Shown piece by piece: positions 32,338 through 45,232 of a stretch of DNA of 64,000 nt; the stretch's first letter is position 1; the number at the start of each line of letters is the position of its first letter. Both the position numbers and the translations under genes were made by a program. The notes under the pieces were generated by a model, which saw nothing but the letters and a program-made list of their open reading frames with translations, did not search any database and was not told the origin of the DNA. The stretch is taken from NCBI RefSeq assembly GCF_023065955.2, contig NW_026622786.1, positions 51,755,438 to 51,819,437 on the forward strand. The letters run 5' to 3'. The stretch is from Ursus arctos. Taxonomy: Eukaryota; Chordata; Mammalia; Carnivora; Ursidae.

Positions 32338-33149
32338 CCCACGTGAGCTAAACCTTCTAAACACTCTGGAGAAAGCAGAGCCTCCAGAGTTAAGAAGGCA
32401 GGTTTCCTATCCACTTAAATGCTTCATTTAGATGAAAGGAGTAGGTGAAAAAAAAAAAATCTGCATTTGGATTTGGGGAAATGAGGCAATGCTTTCAGGG
32501 AGTGTCTATAATAAGGAGCTACTTTTACACTGAAAAGGCTTTATGGCTCCCTGATGGAGTATAAGAGGCACTGAAACAAAATTTCTCTTTATTTGTGTTT
32601 CTCCAGGGGCTCTCAGACCTACACACTTGGGGATTTATACCTAAGGAAAGAGATGGTCTGGGCGTGGGAGTGAAGACGGAAGTCCCAGAGCGTCCCGTAT
32701 GCGGTGCTCAGAGTGGGGAAGTGGCTGCCGGGAATCAGCCCCTGACTTTCTGTTCCGTTGGCATCATGCCCCCCTCTGCCCTGCTGCTGTGCCACTGTAC
32801 CATTTACGTCATGGGGAATACAGCTTGCTGCTTTAAAATGTGTGTTATGAGGGAAATGAGAACATGACGCTGGTGACATTTCACAAAGGAGGCAGCATTC
32901 CAAAGACGAGCTTGGGCAAGCCTGGCATGTGTGTGCTGTTAGGGGTCACTTCGGAAGTCACAGCCGCTGGCCACTCACGGAGGCAGGTCGAAGCCACGGG
33001 TCCTAACCTCCCTTCCATGCTGTAAACATCTTGAAGGCAGAGACCTTGTCACAGCGGCTGACACAGTGCCTTCTACTCCACAGACAGGCATCGCTGCACA
33101 GTGGCTAACTAATTATTAAGTAAATTCAAGAAGACAGAGAAGGTGGATC
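32338..33149. other. Intron, unassigned
   Basis: No gene or confident repeat seen. Confidence 0.6.
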
Positions 33150-33370
33150 TTGTCATAACGATGATGATTCTCGTAACAAATTCAGCAAGTCCATTTTAAT
33201 TTACAAAACATTCTCACGTACATTGCCTCAAATTATCCTCCTAAGGATGCGGTGAAGATGCTAGGAAACCCACTTTGCTGATAAAGCGGATGAGTTTCAC
33301 ACACGTTGAGTGACTAGTTGAACACTCCACAGCTAGCAACTGGGAAGTGGGGCCTGAAGCCAGGTTTTTG
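33150..33370 (-). mobile_element. MIR
   Basis: TTTACAAAACATTCTCACGT, GCCTCAAATTATCCTCCTAA and ACTGGGAAGTGGGGCCTGAA. Confidence 0.65.
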
Positions 33371-33599
33371 GTTCCTTCGGTTGGAGCTCAGCCGCATCCC
33401 ACAAGGGTTCCTCCCTCCCTTCTTCCTTCCTTTCTCTTTCTTCCTCCCTTCTGGAAACACTGAGTATCTACCATGTACCAGACAACACCATCCAAGGCCC
33501 CACAGAAACAAAACTAACCAAGACAAGTTTCTGCACCTGAAAAAGATCGGGGTTTAGCGGGGGCAAGCAGACACACCAAGGCGCAAATGCAGATACAAT

Positions 33600-33815
33600 C
33601 TAAGGCACTGACTCAGTGCTCCATGCGCCAGGCCCCGTACTAAGGACTTTGCACACTGTTAATGTTGAACACCTTAGGACGTACGTATCATCTTCCCCGT
33701 TTTACAGACAAGGAAACGTAGGGTTAGAGTCACTGAGTATCTTGTAAGTTGCAGCCAGGATCTTCATTCTCTGCTGATTCCAGATCTCACTCTTAGTCAC
33801 TATCCTGTGTTATGT
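33600..33815 (-). mobile_element. MIR, nearly complete
   Basis: CATGCGCCAGGCCCCGTACT, CCCCGTTTTACAGACAAGGA and CTCACTCTTAGTCACTATCC. Confidence 0.78.
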
Positions 33816-34169
33816 CAACAAAAGCACTGGCACAGAGCTCTGCACTGGGATAGCGAGAGAGCCGGGGACAGACGGATCGGCTGTCCGGCAGAATTCGAGA
33901 AGGAAGCTTGCCGCCGGAAGGGTGCATTTGAATGTACTGAAGCATAGAGAAACGAACCAGGTCATTTAAAGACGATCTCCAAGTTGATCTCCAGTTCTAA
34001 AAACTGAATATGAGAAATTAAGTATTCCAGAAATTTGATTCCATTTAAAAATATTTTTCAGGGTAATTATTAGGTGCAAAGCATTGTCCAGGGAATTCCG
34101 TGCAGATTCAAGCCCAACTCTCAAGGAGATAATCCTGCACTCGCACTGAGACAATGAGGGTGAAACCAC

Positions 34170-34370
34170 CTCCCAAGGGCAAGTTCTGAACTGAGAGTAA
34201 AAGATTTGGGTTCTCATTCCAGGTTTATCATCACTTCACCCTAGACAAGCTCCTCAGCTTCTCTGAGCTCCATGTCTTCAGCTGTGAAAAGCAAGTGTTG
34301 GAAGAGATGATGTCCTGGGGTCTCTTTTAGCTCTGATGTTCTATTATTCTAAGACTCATCAAGAAGTACA
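34170..34370 (+). mobile_element. MIR
   Basis: GATTTGGGTTCTCATTCCAG, TAGACAAGCTCCTCAGCTTC and CTCTGATGTTCTATTATTC. Confidence 0.65.
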
Positions 34371-34629
34371 GGGAAAGGGCTTAGCTGGGAGAGTGGGGTG
34401 GGAAGGGAGAGAATAGTTCACCTCCTCAGAAGCCCTCCTACCTGAGATGCCTTTGGCACGGAGTCTTATAAGTGCCCAGTGGCCGCCTGACTCGAGCTGC
34501 CAGGGTCCCAGGCCTGCTCTCTGTTCTCAGCCTGGCAAGGGTTCCCCTAAACAATGAAACCATAAAACAGGTACCCAAGAGGTCCATGTTTGTCAGATAG
34601 CTTGCACATCAGCAGCACTAAGTGGCTGC

Positions 34630-34915
34630 TGGAGGCTTTGATACTATTACAATTGCTATTGTCGTTACAGAATTCCAGTAACAAACACCATTCATGGGGA
34701 GTCTTCTACGCACAAGGTGCCACGAGGAGCGCTTTCTTACAACTATCTATTTCTCTTGGTAAATGTACGGAGTGTTCTTATCTCTACTCTACGGATGAAT
34801 CTGTGTCTCAAGAGGGTTAAATACCTTGCCTGAAACCATAGCCCTAGTATGTTCTACCCTCACGGTCCGACTTCAAAGGCACAGCTCTTCATCCTCCTGC
34901 TACACTTTGTACACT
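34630..34915 (-). mobile_element. MIR
   Basis: CTATTACAATTGCTATTGTC, TCAAGAGGGTTAAATACCTT and GGTCCGACTTCAAAGGCACA. Confidence 0.6.
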
Positions 34916-34974
34916 TCTGAGGCTTCCAATCTGGGTAGTCTTCCTTCACTTTCACCTGCAATGAGCGACTGAAA

Positions 34975-35150
34975 AGGACATACACCCACTAAGCATCATA
35001 TCATACTTACCTTACGATTTGCAAAGTGCTCTTTCATATGTCCCGTCATCTGATTCTCATAGATGCTGGAGAGTTAGAAGGAGCATTATCTCTATTTTAT
35101 AGAAGAAGAAACTGAGTCTCAAGGGAGGTTGAGTAATTTGGAGGTTTCTT
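34975..35150 (-). mobile_element. MIR
   Basis: TTGCAAAGTGCTCTTTCATA and TATTTTATAGAAGAAGAAAC. Confidence 0.65.
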
Positions 35151-35599
35151 AAACCCACTTGACATACCAATCACATACTTGTCTACATTTCTGACCATTC
35201 TGGTACATCATTTTTCAGAACATTATGTCTTACGTCTTAAAGTGTACCCAGTTATTTATATTTGGATTGCACAGTGGTTAGCAGAGGGCCTTCCCGGAGA
35301 GATATGACCAAATGGCAGTTAGTATTCCCTTACATCTTTTTCCAGGACTAAGTGTGTATCATTTCCAAATAACTAAGAATAGTTCAGTGAATGCTAAAGT
35401 TTCAAACCCTCATAATGTTACAATTTTCTTCTTTCAAAATACCAGTATGTTCATTGAACCTCACCCTCTTGACTGAGTTGACAGGGTATACGAAAACTAC
35501 GTAGAACATGTTGCAACCTCTTTTCTACACACAGGGTGTATGTAGTGCTATAGAGTAGATCATGAAGACCTTGTTAGCAAATCTTCTACAAACTGTGTC

Positions 35600-35845
35600 T
35601 AAATGCAATTTTAACAGAGTTTTGTATATATCAGAAACATACCCATCAAGCCCCCCATTTTCTACCCAAGGAAAGCATATAGAAAAGAAATGTAAATAAC
35701 CCTTTGTTTAACCACCTCCCATAATCAGACTCTCTTTCCACTAGAGAAGGGGGTAGCTATGTATTTGCAAGGTTGTGTGGTGGTCAAATCAATCATTCAA
35801 TCGCCACGGACAAGAGGGATGAATCTCATAAATGTAAACGTGACT
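35600..35845 (+). repeat. Unnamed dispersed repeat, copy B
   Basis: TATCAGAAACATACCCATCA, TTCTACCCAAGGAAAGCA, AGAAAAGAAATGTAAATAAC, TTTGCAAGGTTGTGTGGTGG and ATGAATCTCATAAATGTAAA match copy A (18245-18480) over about 235 bases, visibly diverged. Confidence 0.6.
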
Positions 35846-35989
35846 TTTGCCCTTAATTCCTCCCCATATCGCCTGGTCTGCTTGACTCTATCCAACACAA
35901 ATCCCATCAACAGTGATACATAAAACAGCGACACTCACCACCACCTGGGAACTCCTAGGAAACCCCACTGCCCATATTTTCTCTTCTGC

Positions 35990-37140
35990 TGCCATAGTTG
36001 AAAGCACCAAGGCGAAGTTCATTACATCCACCCCACATGCCTGACTCTAACCCCAGCAGGGCCCTAAGTGCAGTTTTATCATCTCGATACAGATTCCCCA
36101 CAGGTGAACATTCCCACTTCTGTCTTCTCACTTTTACCCTAGATACAATTTCCTACCTCACTGACAAGATAAAGGCCAAGTTGAACTCCATCACCTGTAC
36201 CCCTTCATGCAAAGGGATTGGGCATAATCATGACTTTTTGTAGCTATGAAATTCCATAATGCTGTGTTTAAAAAGATAAAGCCATTATCTTCTTCTGACC
36301 TACCATCCACCCTTTACCCAGACCTCCATATTTTTATGAATGGTGCCACCATTCTCTTACTCATCTAAACTTCAAATCCCAGCTTTCTCTTCATGCCTCC
36401 ATCTTTTCTCAATTTCTATAATCCACCAGTTAGCAGGCTCAGTGGGTTCTACTGCAGAAATATCCATTGCATCCAGTTCCTCTTTTTTCTCATTGTCCAT
36501 TAGAGTCCGGCCCTCACTTAACTAGCCAGGGCATTTACAGTCACTTTCTCATGGTTCTCCATGTTTTGCACCACTGAACGACTGAGTTTCTTCATCTGTA
36601 CCTCTTCTTACATTGAGTGCCAACTCAAAAACTTCTTTAAGTTTTTGGTCATGACTCCCATGACCTATCAAATGCATCTGAATACCGTCATTCGGTATTC
36701 ACAGTTCTACATAACCCAGGTCCAACGTCACACACTCTTCTCCTCTTCTTCTGTGCTGCGACCACAGAGATGGACTCGCTCCCCAGACAAGTCCTATTAT
36801 TTTCACCACCCAATCCTAGCATGTGCTGTTTTCTGTGCCTGGATGATGCCCTATCCCCTTCGCTGAAATCCTTACCACAATCAAAACCCAAGTCAGATGT
36901 TAACTTCCACTTGAAGGCTTCCTTGATTCCCACACTGGAGGCCATCTCTCCCTGCTAGAAATACCAGTGCCATCGCATTCTGCTGCAGGGACCCATTGTC
37001 ATGTTCTAAGCTGACTTAAAATGACTTAGGGATTCACATTTTCCCTATTATCTGGATGACAGAGGCCATGTCCCTTTTGTACCCAGAATAGTACTTCTAT
37101 TGCAGTCCTGCAATTGTAGGGGGACACAAGAATGAATTAA
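35990..37140 (+). mobile_element. LINE-2 fragment, diverged
   Basis: Pyrimidine-rich L2-like sequence including GGCTTCCTTGATTCCCACAC and CCATGTCCCTTTTGTACCCAG, ending near the (AATA)n at 37168. Alignment is patchy, so the boundaries are approximate. Confidence 0.6.
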
Positions 37141-37167
37141 ATATTAATGTACTTAGTGTATGACAAA

Positions 37168-37170
37168 AAA

Positions 37171-37205
<35 letters not shown>

Positions 37206-37207
37206 AT
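37168..37207 (+). repeat. (AAAT)n, about 10 units
   Basis: Perfect AATA tetranucleotide run at the end of an L2 fragment. Confidence 0.95.
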
Positions 37208-37734
37208 ATTCACGGAGAACATGCCTTTGAGGAGTTGTCAAGGAGACAAATTACTACCCAGTGAAACAATTAGAAAGCAATATAAAATTTTCTAAAATAT
37301 CAACACGAAATTGAATTGCTTCTGCTTTAGATTCAGATTTTATTCTAGCTCAGCTCCAAGAAGTTGGATGATGTTAGACACAAATCGCCCTGGGTCACTT
37401 TTTCCTATGAGTAAAATGTAGAGTTGTCAGATTTGGCAAGAAACAAACAAAGAATCCAGTTAAATTTAAATTTCGGATAAATAACATATATATTTTTAGT
37501 TCTTATACTATAATTAGCCCTAAAAGTAGAAATAGTTGTTATTTATCTGAAATTCACATTTGAAAAGAGCATCCATATTTTATCTGGCAATCCTAAATGA
37601 GAGAACTGTTCTTAATCATCTCCTAGGCTTTCTACTACAGCATGCTATGTTCAATGACATTTTCAGAGAAAAGAAAGGTAAATGTGTTATCCCCTTGGCT
37701 TATAATTATCTTCCCCTGGGTCTCTGCACTCAGA

Positions 37735-38030
37735 TTTTAGCTCAGTGATAGATTCCCTAAGCCCTTCCTGACTCTCCTAAATAAAGTAGCACCTTTGTAT
37801 CCTTCCATCTACCCTCTCCAGTCACTCCTTATCCCATTAGCTTGTTTTGTTTTCATTATCTGAAATGATCTTCTTCACTCTCATGGGCACGTGTTTATTT
37901 TCTGTCTCTCTTGTCACTAGAATGTAATCTGCAGAGGGAAGGCCCTTTACTGTCCTGTTCATTACTGTATCCCCAGAACCTAGAGCAATGCCGGGGCACG
38001 TGAAACACTTAAATAGCCAAAAAATATCAT
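37735..38030 (+). mobile_element. LINE-2 3' end
   Basis: Good L2 3' match: GCCCTTCCTGACTCTCCTAA, TTATCTGAAATGATCTTC, CACTAGAATGTAATCTGCAG and TGTATCCCCAGAACCTAGAG. Confidence 0.82.
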
Positions 38031-38069
38031 AAGTGCTAAAAATGAATTTTTTGACCAATGAGGGGCTAA

Positions 38070-38540
38070 GGGAGTCCAAAGAAAGAGAGTGGGGTATGGG
38101 AAGGCTTCTTGGAGGAAGTGGGATTTTAGTAGTGCTATAAAGCAGTGGTTTGAGGGGAGAGTGGGAATTGTGAATTGTCTGAATAAGCTTAGCAACATTT
38201 TCAAGCTATACCTGTCCCTACCCCCACCTCCCCACCACCCATTATCAGAATTTAGGGTGGGAGATGAGCACTGTTAATGTCAAAGGCTTCCCAGATGACT
38301 CTGATATGTCCCCTCTATCCCCATTTGGGAATATCTACTATGAAGAATGGGTAGAATTTGGTTAAGTAGAAAGCATTAGGAGTGGTGTCACTGGTACAGA
38401 ACAATGTGAGTTGAGCACAAAGAAGAAAAAGTATCAGGGGGGGTTGAAAGCACCACCCAGATCAGGAGTTTGTGCTTCAGTCTGTAGGCAACAGAGAACA
38501 AAGGAGAGATTTTTCAGAAGGAAATGAAATCGTAAAAATG
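38070..38540 (-). mobile_element. LINE-2 fragment, diverged
   Basis: GGGAAGGCTTCTTGGAGGAA and a following body resembling antisense L2. Only the first 100 bases are convincing. Confidence 0.5.
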
Positions 38541-38567
38541 AGACTGAGTAGCTATTAATTTACACCT

Positions 38568-38710
38568 GGGTCAGGAAACTATGGTGTACCAAACACAATC
38601 GGCTGCCTATTTTTGCAAATAATGTTTTACTAGAATGCTGCCCATCTGTTTACTACTGCCTATGACTGCTTTTGCTAAAAGTTCAGTCCAGTGCCTGTAA
38701 TGCTCCTCCC
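38568..38710 (-). mobile_element. hAT-type DNA transposon, partial second copy, opposite orientation
   Basis: GGTCAGGAAACTATGGTGTA, CTATTTTTGCAAATAATGTT and CTACTGCCTATGACTGCTTT are the reverse of the element at 31643-31848. Confidence 0.75.
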
Positions 38711-39414
38711 TTGTCAAGCTCTGCATGTTCTTTAAGATTCTGCCACTGCAGAAATGGCCTCACTGCCAAGGTTGGACTAATTGATTTTTTATGATGATTA
38801 CATTCATATATTCGTTAATTCCTGAATACTTCAACGGATTTTGTATATTTAGGTACTAGGTTAAGTGCTGGGTTTCATGGACGACTTGTGAGTCCTAAGC
38901 CTTGCTCTTCATCTACCATATTTATCATATTCTATGTATATGTGGTTCTGATAATATACATCAGTGGTATAGTAGGGTATTTTAACCTGGCACAAACTAG
39001 TAAGATACAGTTATAAATAACCCCATAGCAAGTTCAAGTCTCTTTCTGGAAACTGGTATCTGATAGAGGAATGGCGTGAAGCTTGGTTCCCAGCAATAGC
39101 ACCAGACACATGAGCAGTCCGGGTGTCATGGCTAAGTTTTCCAGTAACTCCAAAAATATCTGCTCTTACCTCTTTCCCCATATAGCTACACGAACACTAA
39201 CCTCCATCCTTATCACACTTCTTGTCCTCTTTCAACTCTACCTCTTCTGGGAATGACCTAACATTTTAGGCAAATGGCTGGAGTTTCATTTCCTAAGAGC
39301 CTTCTTCTGGAAACAGTACTGTCCTAGATGGTTTTAAAAGAGCTTTCAATCTCCTCTGACTAGTGCTGACGGTAATGTGGAAGCAAAATGCCCTCTTGGC
39401 TACAGCAGATCATG

Positions 39415-39780
39415 CAGCATTTATTCAAGAAATATTTATCTAGACAGTTTATCGTGCTAGGGGTTGGGGTTATAATGGTGAAGAAATAACCACTACTGAA
39501 TGATTTATGAATAACTAATCTTAGTGTCTAGGTAGAGTTATATTTCGATACAGGCAATTAAATCACAGTGGTAAGGAGAGAATGGTGATCGTTGGGAGTC
39601 AAGAGAACCTATAGGATGGTCACCTAACACAGTCTTGGGGACTTCTTGAAGAATGTGGCATCTGACTGATAAAATGAAGGAATTACTGGGTGAAGAGGAG
39701 GCTGGGGAGGGGAGGTGAAGGCAAAGAAGTTCTAAAGGCCCAGAAGGAAAATGATGTCGGAGTCCTGTGTTAACAGTATG
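39415..39780 (-). mobile_element. LINE-2 fragment
   Basis: TTATTCAAGAAATATTTATC, TGCTAGGGGTTGGGGTTATA, GGGACTTCTTGAAGAATGTG and AAGGCCCAGAAGG follow antisense L2 order. Confidence 0.7.
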
Positions 39781-39939
39781 CTACAATCAGTTGCCGATTA
39801 TCTGAGTATAGCTAAAATGCCTTATGGTAGATTCTAATCACTCTCTGGTGTGTTGCAAAAGGAAGCAAGGGCTTGGCTTTTATTCTACTTTTTATATTAC
39901 CACTAGCATTTTTTTGTGAATTCTGGCCATTACTTCACC

Positions 39940-40080
39940 TTTTAGCATATCAATTTTCTGATTTGTCAAATGGGGCTAAAAATACCACCTGCCCTCTCAG
40001 GACTTTGCAGGGATCCAATGGCACAATGTGTGGGAAAGTGCTCTGCAATCTCTAAAATGCAAGGGATTATTATTCTAATT
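39940..40080 (+). mobile_element. MIR remnant
   Basis: TTTTCTGATTTGTCAAATGG and GGGAAAGTGCTCTGCAATCT. Confidence 0.6.
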
Positions 40081-40314
40081 CCTGCCGCCACCCAGGCCAC
40101 TCCCTGTTTCCACCTTCCACTGCCCATCCAGATTTGCTCAGCAAATGCAAGCTCATTTGAATGTCATCTGCTGACAATAAATCAAATAAGGTGATCAGCA
40201 GCCAAAAACCAGTTTTTAGATTCTCCCACACCACACAACATGAGGGCCCACGCTGTGGTCACAGATAACAGGAGGATGACCATCAGGGAAACTTAGCAAA
40301 CTGAGCAAGCTGTA

Positions 40315-40430
40315 ATTCTTTTTGTTTTTCTTGCTCATTTGACAAATGTGGAAACTGGTGCAGGGGAAGGTCTCATGAATGTCACCCAACTAGGGAGTGG
40401 TGCTACACAGGGTCTGTTTTGTTTCTATCA
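40315..40430 (-). mobile_element. MIR remnant
   Basis: GACAAATGTGGAAACTGGTG and TGTCACCCAACTAGGGAGTG. Confidence 0.5.
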
Positions 40431-41084
40431 CCTCCTTTCTCCAAAGCCCCTGGGTCCCTTCTTTTCTGGTCCTTCTTAAATCCTCTAGCAACCAGTATAG
40501 AAACAGCGCAGTAGGATCTGCAAGCAGTGTAGTTTTCCCCATTTTCACTGGGTGAAGCTGTGTTCTAATCCCTCTCTGCTTCTAGGCTTACTGTAACTGA
40601 CTAGTGCAAGCCTCTGTGGTTCAGGAGGCTAATGGCCACCTTCCAGCAAAGTTGATCAGCTGCGTGAACAGCAAGCTCCAAGCTTCAGCAGGAGCTTTCT
40701 CCACAGTTGTAAAAGTCTAGTGAACATGTTTCTTGTATTTCTCCCATCACAAAGTCATTCCTTAGGAGAAGTTCAGCAGCAATTCCTGCAAGGAAAAGGT
40801 CCTTGTAACAACTCACATGCATGGAAAAACCAAACCTGTCATTTGGGAAAGGAACTTGGTTATGCCCAGGGGAAGAAAGAATTACAGAAGAGATTTGTGA
40901 CCAAGTTTCAGGTAGTATTTAAAATGAAGTTTACCATTTTTATTTCATACTTGTATCATGAGGTCACACAAGTTTGCAAGAATTTCTCTAATCTCTGCTT
41001 TGGTTTTTGCTTTTTTTAAAAAGGGCGGGCAAACTGGTATAGATGAAAACAACACAAAACAAAACAAAACAGGACAAAAACCAA
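40431..41084. other. Intron, unassigned
   Basis: Only an AAAAC-rich run (41046-41070) is notable. Confidence 0.6.
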
Positions 41085-41365
41085 AAAGAGCACTGTCCTA
41101 GTGGCAAGAAGAATGGGGATCCAGTCCCAGTTTTATTAGTCACTAGTGTTGAGGGTCTTGGCACGTCACTAAACCTCTCTGGGATTCAGCTTCCTTCTCT
41201 GTGACACAGAGATAACATTATGAGTTCTACCTCAGGATCAGCTGGATAAAGAATGACAGCCCCAAGAAGAATGTGAAAGTGGCTTGAGGATCAGGACCTC
41301 TGACTCAGTCTCCCATAGCCCAAAGGGCTTACGGGGCTGGGAACGCAGCAAGCCCTCAGGAAATA
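41085..41365 (+). mobile_element. MIR
   Basis: GCACTGTCCTAGTGGCAAGA, TTGGCACGTCACTAAACCTC and GTGACACAGAGATAACATTA. Confidence 0.65.
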
Positions 41366-41593
41366 CTGGCCAGTCAAATGGAGAAGTTCTACGATAGGTT
41401 CTTAAAATAAAGGGAAGAGAGTGTTCTTAAATTCTTAAAAATTACCAATTGACAAAAATTCTGCTTATTCAATCAATAGTGGTAGACTGATGAGTGTTGC
41501 AGCTGTGTAAGGGCAAGAATATATTCGTAGTTTCTACTGTGGTCCATTCATGAGCAAACAAACACTCTTCTTCTGTTTCAGAGAACCATACCC

Positions 41594-41632
41594 CATGCAC
41601 ATATATGCACACATATGCACACATATACACTC
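41594..41632 (+). repeat. (ATATGCAC)n-type short tandem repeat
   Basis: ATATGCACACATATGCACAC, about five imperfect units. Confidence 0.8.
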
Positions 41633-42059
41633 AAGCATATGTGTCTGTACTGACTCTCTTTTACTAGGGAGAAGATGGAGTCTACTGGTAGTATTACTAG
41701 CTTGATCTTCAGAGTTCACCCATTTAAATACTGTTTATCAATAATGCCATGTTTGGTTGAGGCACCCCTGTCAGAAAGTTAGAAGACCAAAGAATAGGCC
41801 ATTTATGAAGAATATATTTGGATACTAGAAATGGAGTTGTACATGACCAAATGTGATTGTCCAATCCATCCAAGGTAGAGAGATTGCCCTGGCAATGAGT
41901 CACTTTCTGAGTAGAACTCAGACCCTCTGGGAAATAAAAAACACCAAGCAGGGTAAAAGGCCTTGAATGCAGGGTCCAAGTCATAATTCACCTTTGAACT
42001 CACAGCTACTCACACGCTGTAGGCATCCAATAAATGTTTGATGAATGTATTAATAAGTG

Positions 42060-42215
42060 AGTGGCTGGGGAATGGAAGGAGTTCTGGACTCAAACCAGGG
42101 GATGTGATTTGAGCCCATACTCTATCATCAGCACTGTGAGCATAAGGAAGTCATTCCAAATCTGCCCCTCACCTATGAAATGAGAGGGTAGAATAAATAA
42201 GGAGCTCACAATCAA
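42060..42215 (+). mobile_element. MIR remnant
   Basis: GTTCTGGACTCAAACCAGGG and CCCCTCACCTATGAAATGAG. An L2/MIR-like tail (CCAATAAATGTTTGATGAAT) precedes it near 42028. Confidence 0.55.
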
Positions 42216-42999
42216 TAAAATGCAGTGACTTAGCTGATCTCTTAGCTGGGAGATGTTGCTACAGTCTCCTCTCCACCATACTAAAGTTTTCAGGCAGCTG
42301 GGCGGGAAGGAAAAGTGAGTCCAGCCAGAAGCGATGTCCCAGGCTGCAGCCAGTAATGCAATCTGAGTGCTGACCAGGCTCCCAGAACTAAACTGATAAT
42401 ATTCCCTTCTAGAGTCGGTATCTCAGGAAGTCTCATCATGAGGGGAACTAAAATCACCAGAAAATAAATTTACTCAAGAAAAATATTGGCTTCAACCAGC
42501 CACTCTGCTAACTGCAGGATAAACCTTTCAACTCTGAGAATGAAACAGGACCCTTGAAAGTCTTCTCACATGGAGATAGAAGCAAGAACCCTGTAGAGAA
42601 ACATCCCTCTGGATGCCTGTGTTTGTGCAATAGAGCAAATGGCCCCAAGATGCATTCAGTTGGATTTTAATATTCACGCCTTTATGAGTTTATATCATAG
42701 TATGCTATTTTCCTTGTAATATTTTCATTCTGCAATCAAATTTATTATTATTTAGAAGTACTATAGGAATGGCTACCATGAACACAGTGCTTTCTGCTTC
42801 ACTGTATGTTTTCAGATCCATATAAAAGACATTTCAGGCTATAGCGATGGCCTCAGGGTACAAGATGGAGAAAATGATATCTCAATTCCACTGCGTGGAA
42901 CCTCTCCTCAGTTTGTCTGGGAATGCTTTTAAGGTGGAAATCTAGATGATGTCAAGTGCAACATGCACCTGAATGGCTGCATAGAGGTTGGAATATCCT

Positions 43000-43235
43000 G
43001 GGACTGTGTAGTCAATTGAGAGAGCACGAGTTTTTAAAGACATGGGTTCATGTCTGAACTCTGCCTCCTAGAGCTGAGTGACTTTGGACAGGTGACTAAA
43101 AAAATTTTGTTTCTATGGGCAGTAGTTTACTTATCTTTCAAACATATGCAATAAGCTTCCCCATAGTTTCAGTGTGGATGTAAAAGACTGGGAAGCACTT
43201 AGCACATAGTAGGTGCCCCGTAAATGTTAACCATC
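43000..43235 (+). mobile_element. MIR, nearly complete
   Basis: AGAGAGCACGAGTTTTTAAA, TGAGTGACTTTGGACAGGTG and CACTTAGCACATAGTAGGTG. Confidence 0.78.
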
Positions 43236-43340
43236 TTTGTTTCTCCTGAAAGCTCTGCCCTTCTGTGGTCTCCTCTGTCCCTCGTCGCTGAACCCACTAA
43301 GTGAGACCTATTGCCTAGTCAGGCAAGCTTCTCTTTCTTT

Positions 43341-43547
43341 CTTTTTTTTTTAAGATTTTATTTATTCGACAGAGATAGAGACAGCCAGCGAGAGAGGGAA
43401 CACAAGCAGGGGGAGTGGGAGAGGAAGAAGCAGGCTCATAGCGGAGGAGCACGATGTGGGGCTCGATGTGGGGCTCGATCCCATAACGCCGGGATCACGC
43501 CCTGAGCCGAAGGCAGATGCTTAACCGTTGTGCCACCCAGGCGCCCC
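43341..43547 (-). mobile_element. CAN SINE, reverse orientation, with internal 12-bp duplication
   Basis: Poly-T, TTTATTTATT and a GAGAGAGGGAACACA-type body run to the CCAGGCGCCCC head. The flanks share AGCTTCTC/TTCTT (near 43326 and 43548), an imperfect target-site duplication. GATGTGGGGCTC is duplicated in tandem at 43453-43476. Confidence 0.95.
43453..43476 (-). repeat. 12-bp tandem duplication inside a CAN SINE
   Basis: GATGTGGGGCTC occurs twice, head to tail; other CAN SINEs in the window have it once. Confidence 0.92.
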
Positions 43548-44919
43548 AGCTTCTCCTTCTTTTAATTCCACTTACCAAAATGTATTCTCTTTCCCCCAAA
43601 ATATAGTTGTCCTCCTATTTCCAAAATTTTAATGAAGAGCCTCACCAGCCTGATATGACTATAGTGATAGGCGTAATCATAAGTTTGAGAACAAAAATCA
43701 ATGTGAGAACAAAAATGTTTTAATGTATCATTCTGTTGATGAATTTAGTAAGATATTAAATTAGCATAATATCACAGGATGTACCATTCTTTTTAATACA
43801 TGGTTTCTTAGTATATATCTGAGGAATTTATGATAAGGAATACACTTTGAAACGATACCTAAATTCATTCACAAATGAGTAAAACAGCTTTTGGAAGACC
43901 TTTATATAGAGTAGGGAATAATAGGACAACCCTGTTCTTACCATGTGAAATATAAGGCAAGCAAACACAATGGCTATAATCTGGATCATTTAACACAACT
44001 ACTTAAAAGATTCTGTGGCAAATATTATAATCAAGTGGATTTTGAATAAATGCATGAAGAAGTGAAGGCTAGGTGAGTATGTGCTTATGAGAATTCTTTT
44101 CATTCTTTTCATTTGGATGGATTATAAAAATAAGCAATGCCATCACTTTATTTGTCCTGGTTTGTGGAAGAGTTTGAGAATTGCTTTTTAAAATTTGTTT
44201 CTTTGTTTTTCTTCCTGGTAGAAATGAGAGATGTCTGTAAGCTGATGACATTCGGAAAAACTTAAAACAATACCTTTATTATGTGGCACAAGAAGTGACT
44301 TATAAAAGTACTGAAAATGGGAAAGGCCTAAGATGAGACCTTGGAATACAAACATCCATTCATGATATGGGAAACAGTGAAGGACATTAGGTAATAATGG
44401 ATTTTCCATCTTTATGGATCTCACACAAAATCTCTGTAGAGGAAGGGAGGGAAACAAGTCTAGGAACACTGAGAAATGCAGTCATTTTCCTCAAGACCCT
44501 GAATCAGAATCTGCATGAGTCTACTGAACACGTAGTGAATGATGATATGGCTCATGGAACTAGAAGAGAGAGATAAGGAACAAAGCAAGAATCAAACAGC
44601 CATATACGTGGCAACTCAAAAAGAGAACTAAAGAACCTCCATGAAATCAACTTTGAAAAGGCTAAAAATTCTATCCTAACAGCATGAAATACAACCTTCT
44701 TTAGGAAGACCAATGTTTCTATGTGCATCTTGAGTCACTGAATGTCAGGGTCTTGGAAGTATCACCTCATGGGTAGGAGCCTAACTTCTGATTAAAGCAT
44801 TTATAAGAAATTATTATGCACATCATGTGTATTCTAAGGAATCCTGTACAAAACTTGATGAGAAATTCACATGAATTAGAGCTGCTATAAAGTATTGAGG
44901 ACCTATTATCAACAAACTA
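43548..44919. other. Intron, unassigned
   Basis: AT-rich; nothing recognised. Confidence 0.6.
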
Positions 44920-45015
44920 TTCATTGATACAAGTATGTGCCAGGCACTCATAAATTCATGACAATGAACCAAAGTGACAACTATTCCTACCGTCATGGAG
45001 CTTACATTCCATTAT
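44920..45015 (-). mobile_element. LINE-2 3'-end fragment
   Basis: TGTGCCAGGCACTCATAAAT and CGTCATGGAGCTTACATTCC are a good antisense L2 match. It runs straight into a MIR. Confidence 0.7.
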
Positions 45016-45212
45016 TTAACATCTACACAATCCTAACAATGGCCATAGATGTTATTATTCCTATTTTGCAGATGAGGAAACTGAGATTTTAAAGAATTGA
45101 GTAACTTCCCTACAGTTACAGAGCTAGTAACTCATGTGCCAGAATTCAAATTCAGCTCTGTGCAGCTTCAAAGCCCAAACTTTTACCTACTTTGCTATAC
45201 TATCTTCCGTAA
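45016..45212 (-). mobile_element. MIR next to a CAN SINE target site
   Basis: TATTTTGCAGATGAGGAAAC, GTTACAGAGCTAGTAACTCA and TACTTTGCTATACTATCTTC. Confidence 0.75.
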
Positions 45213-45232
45213 GCAAGAGAAATTGGGTTCTA

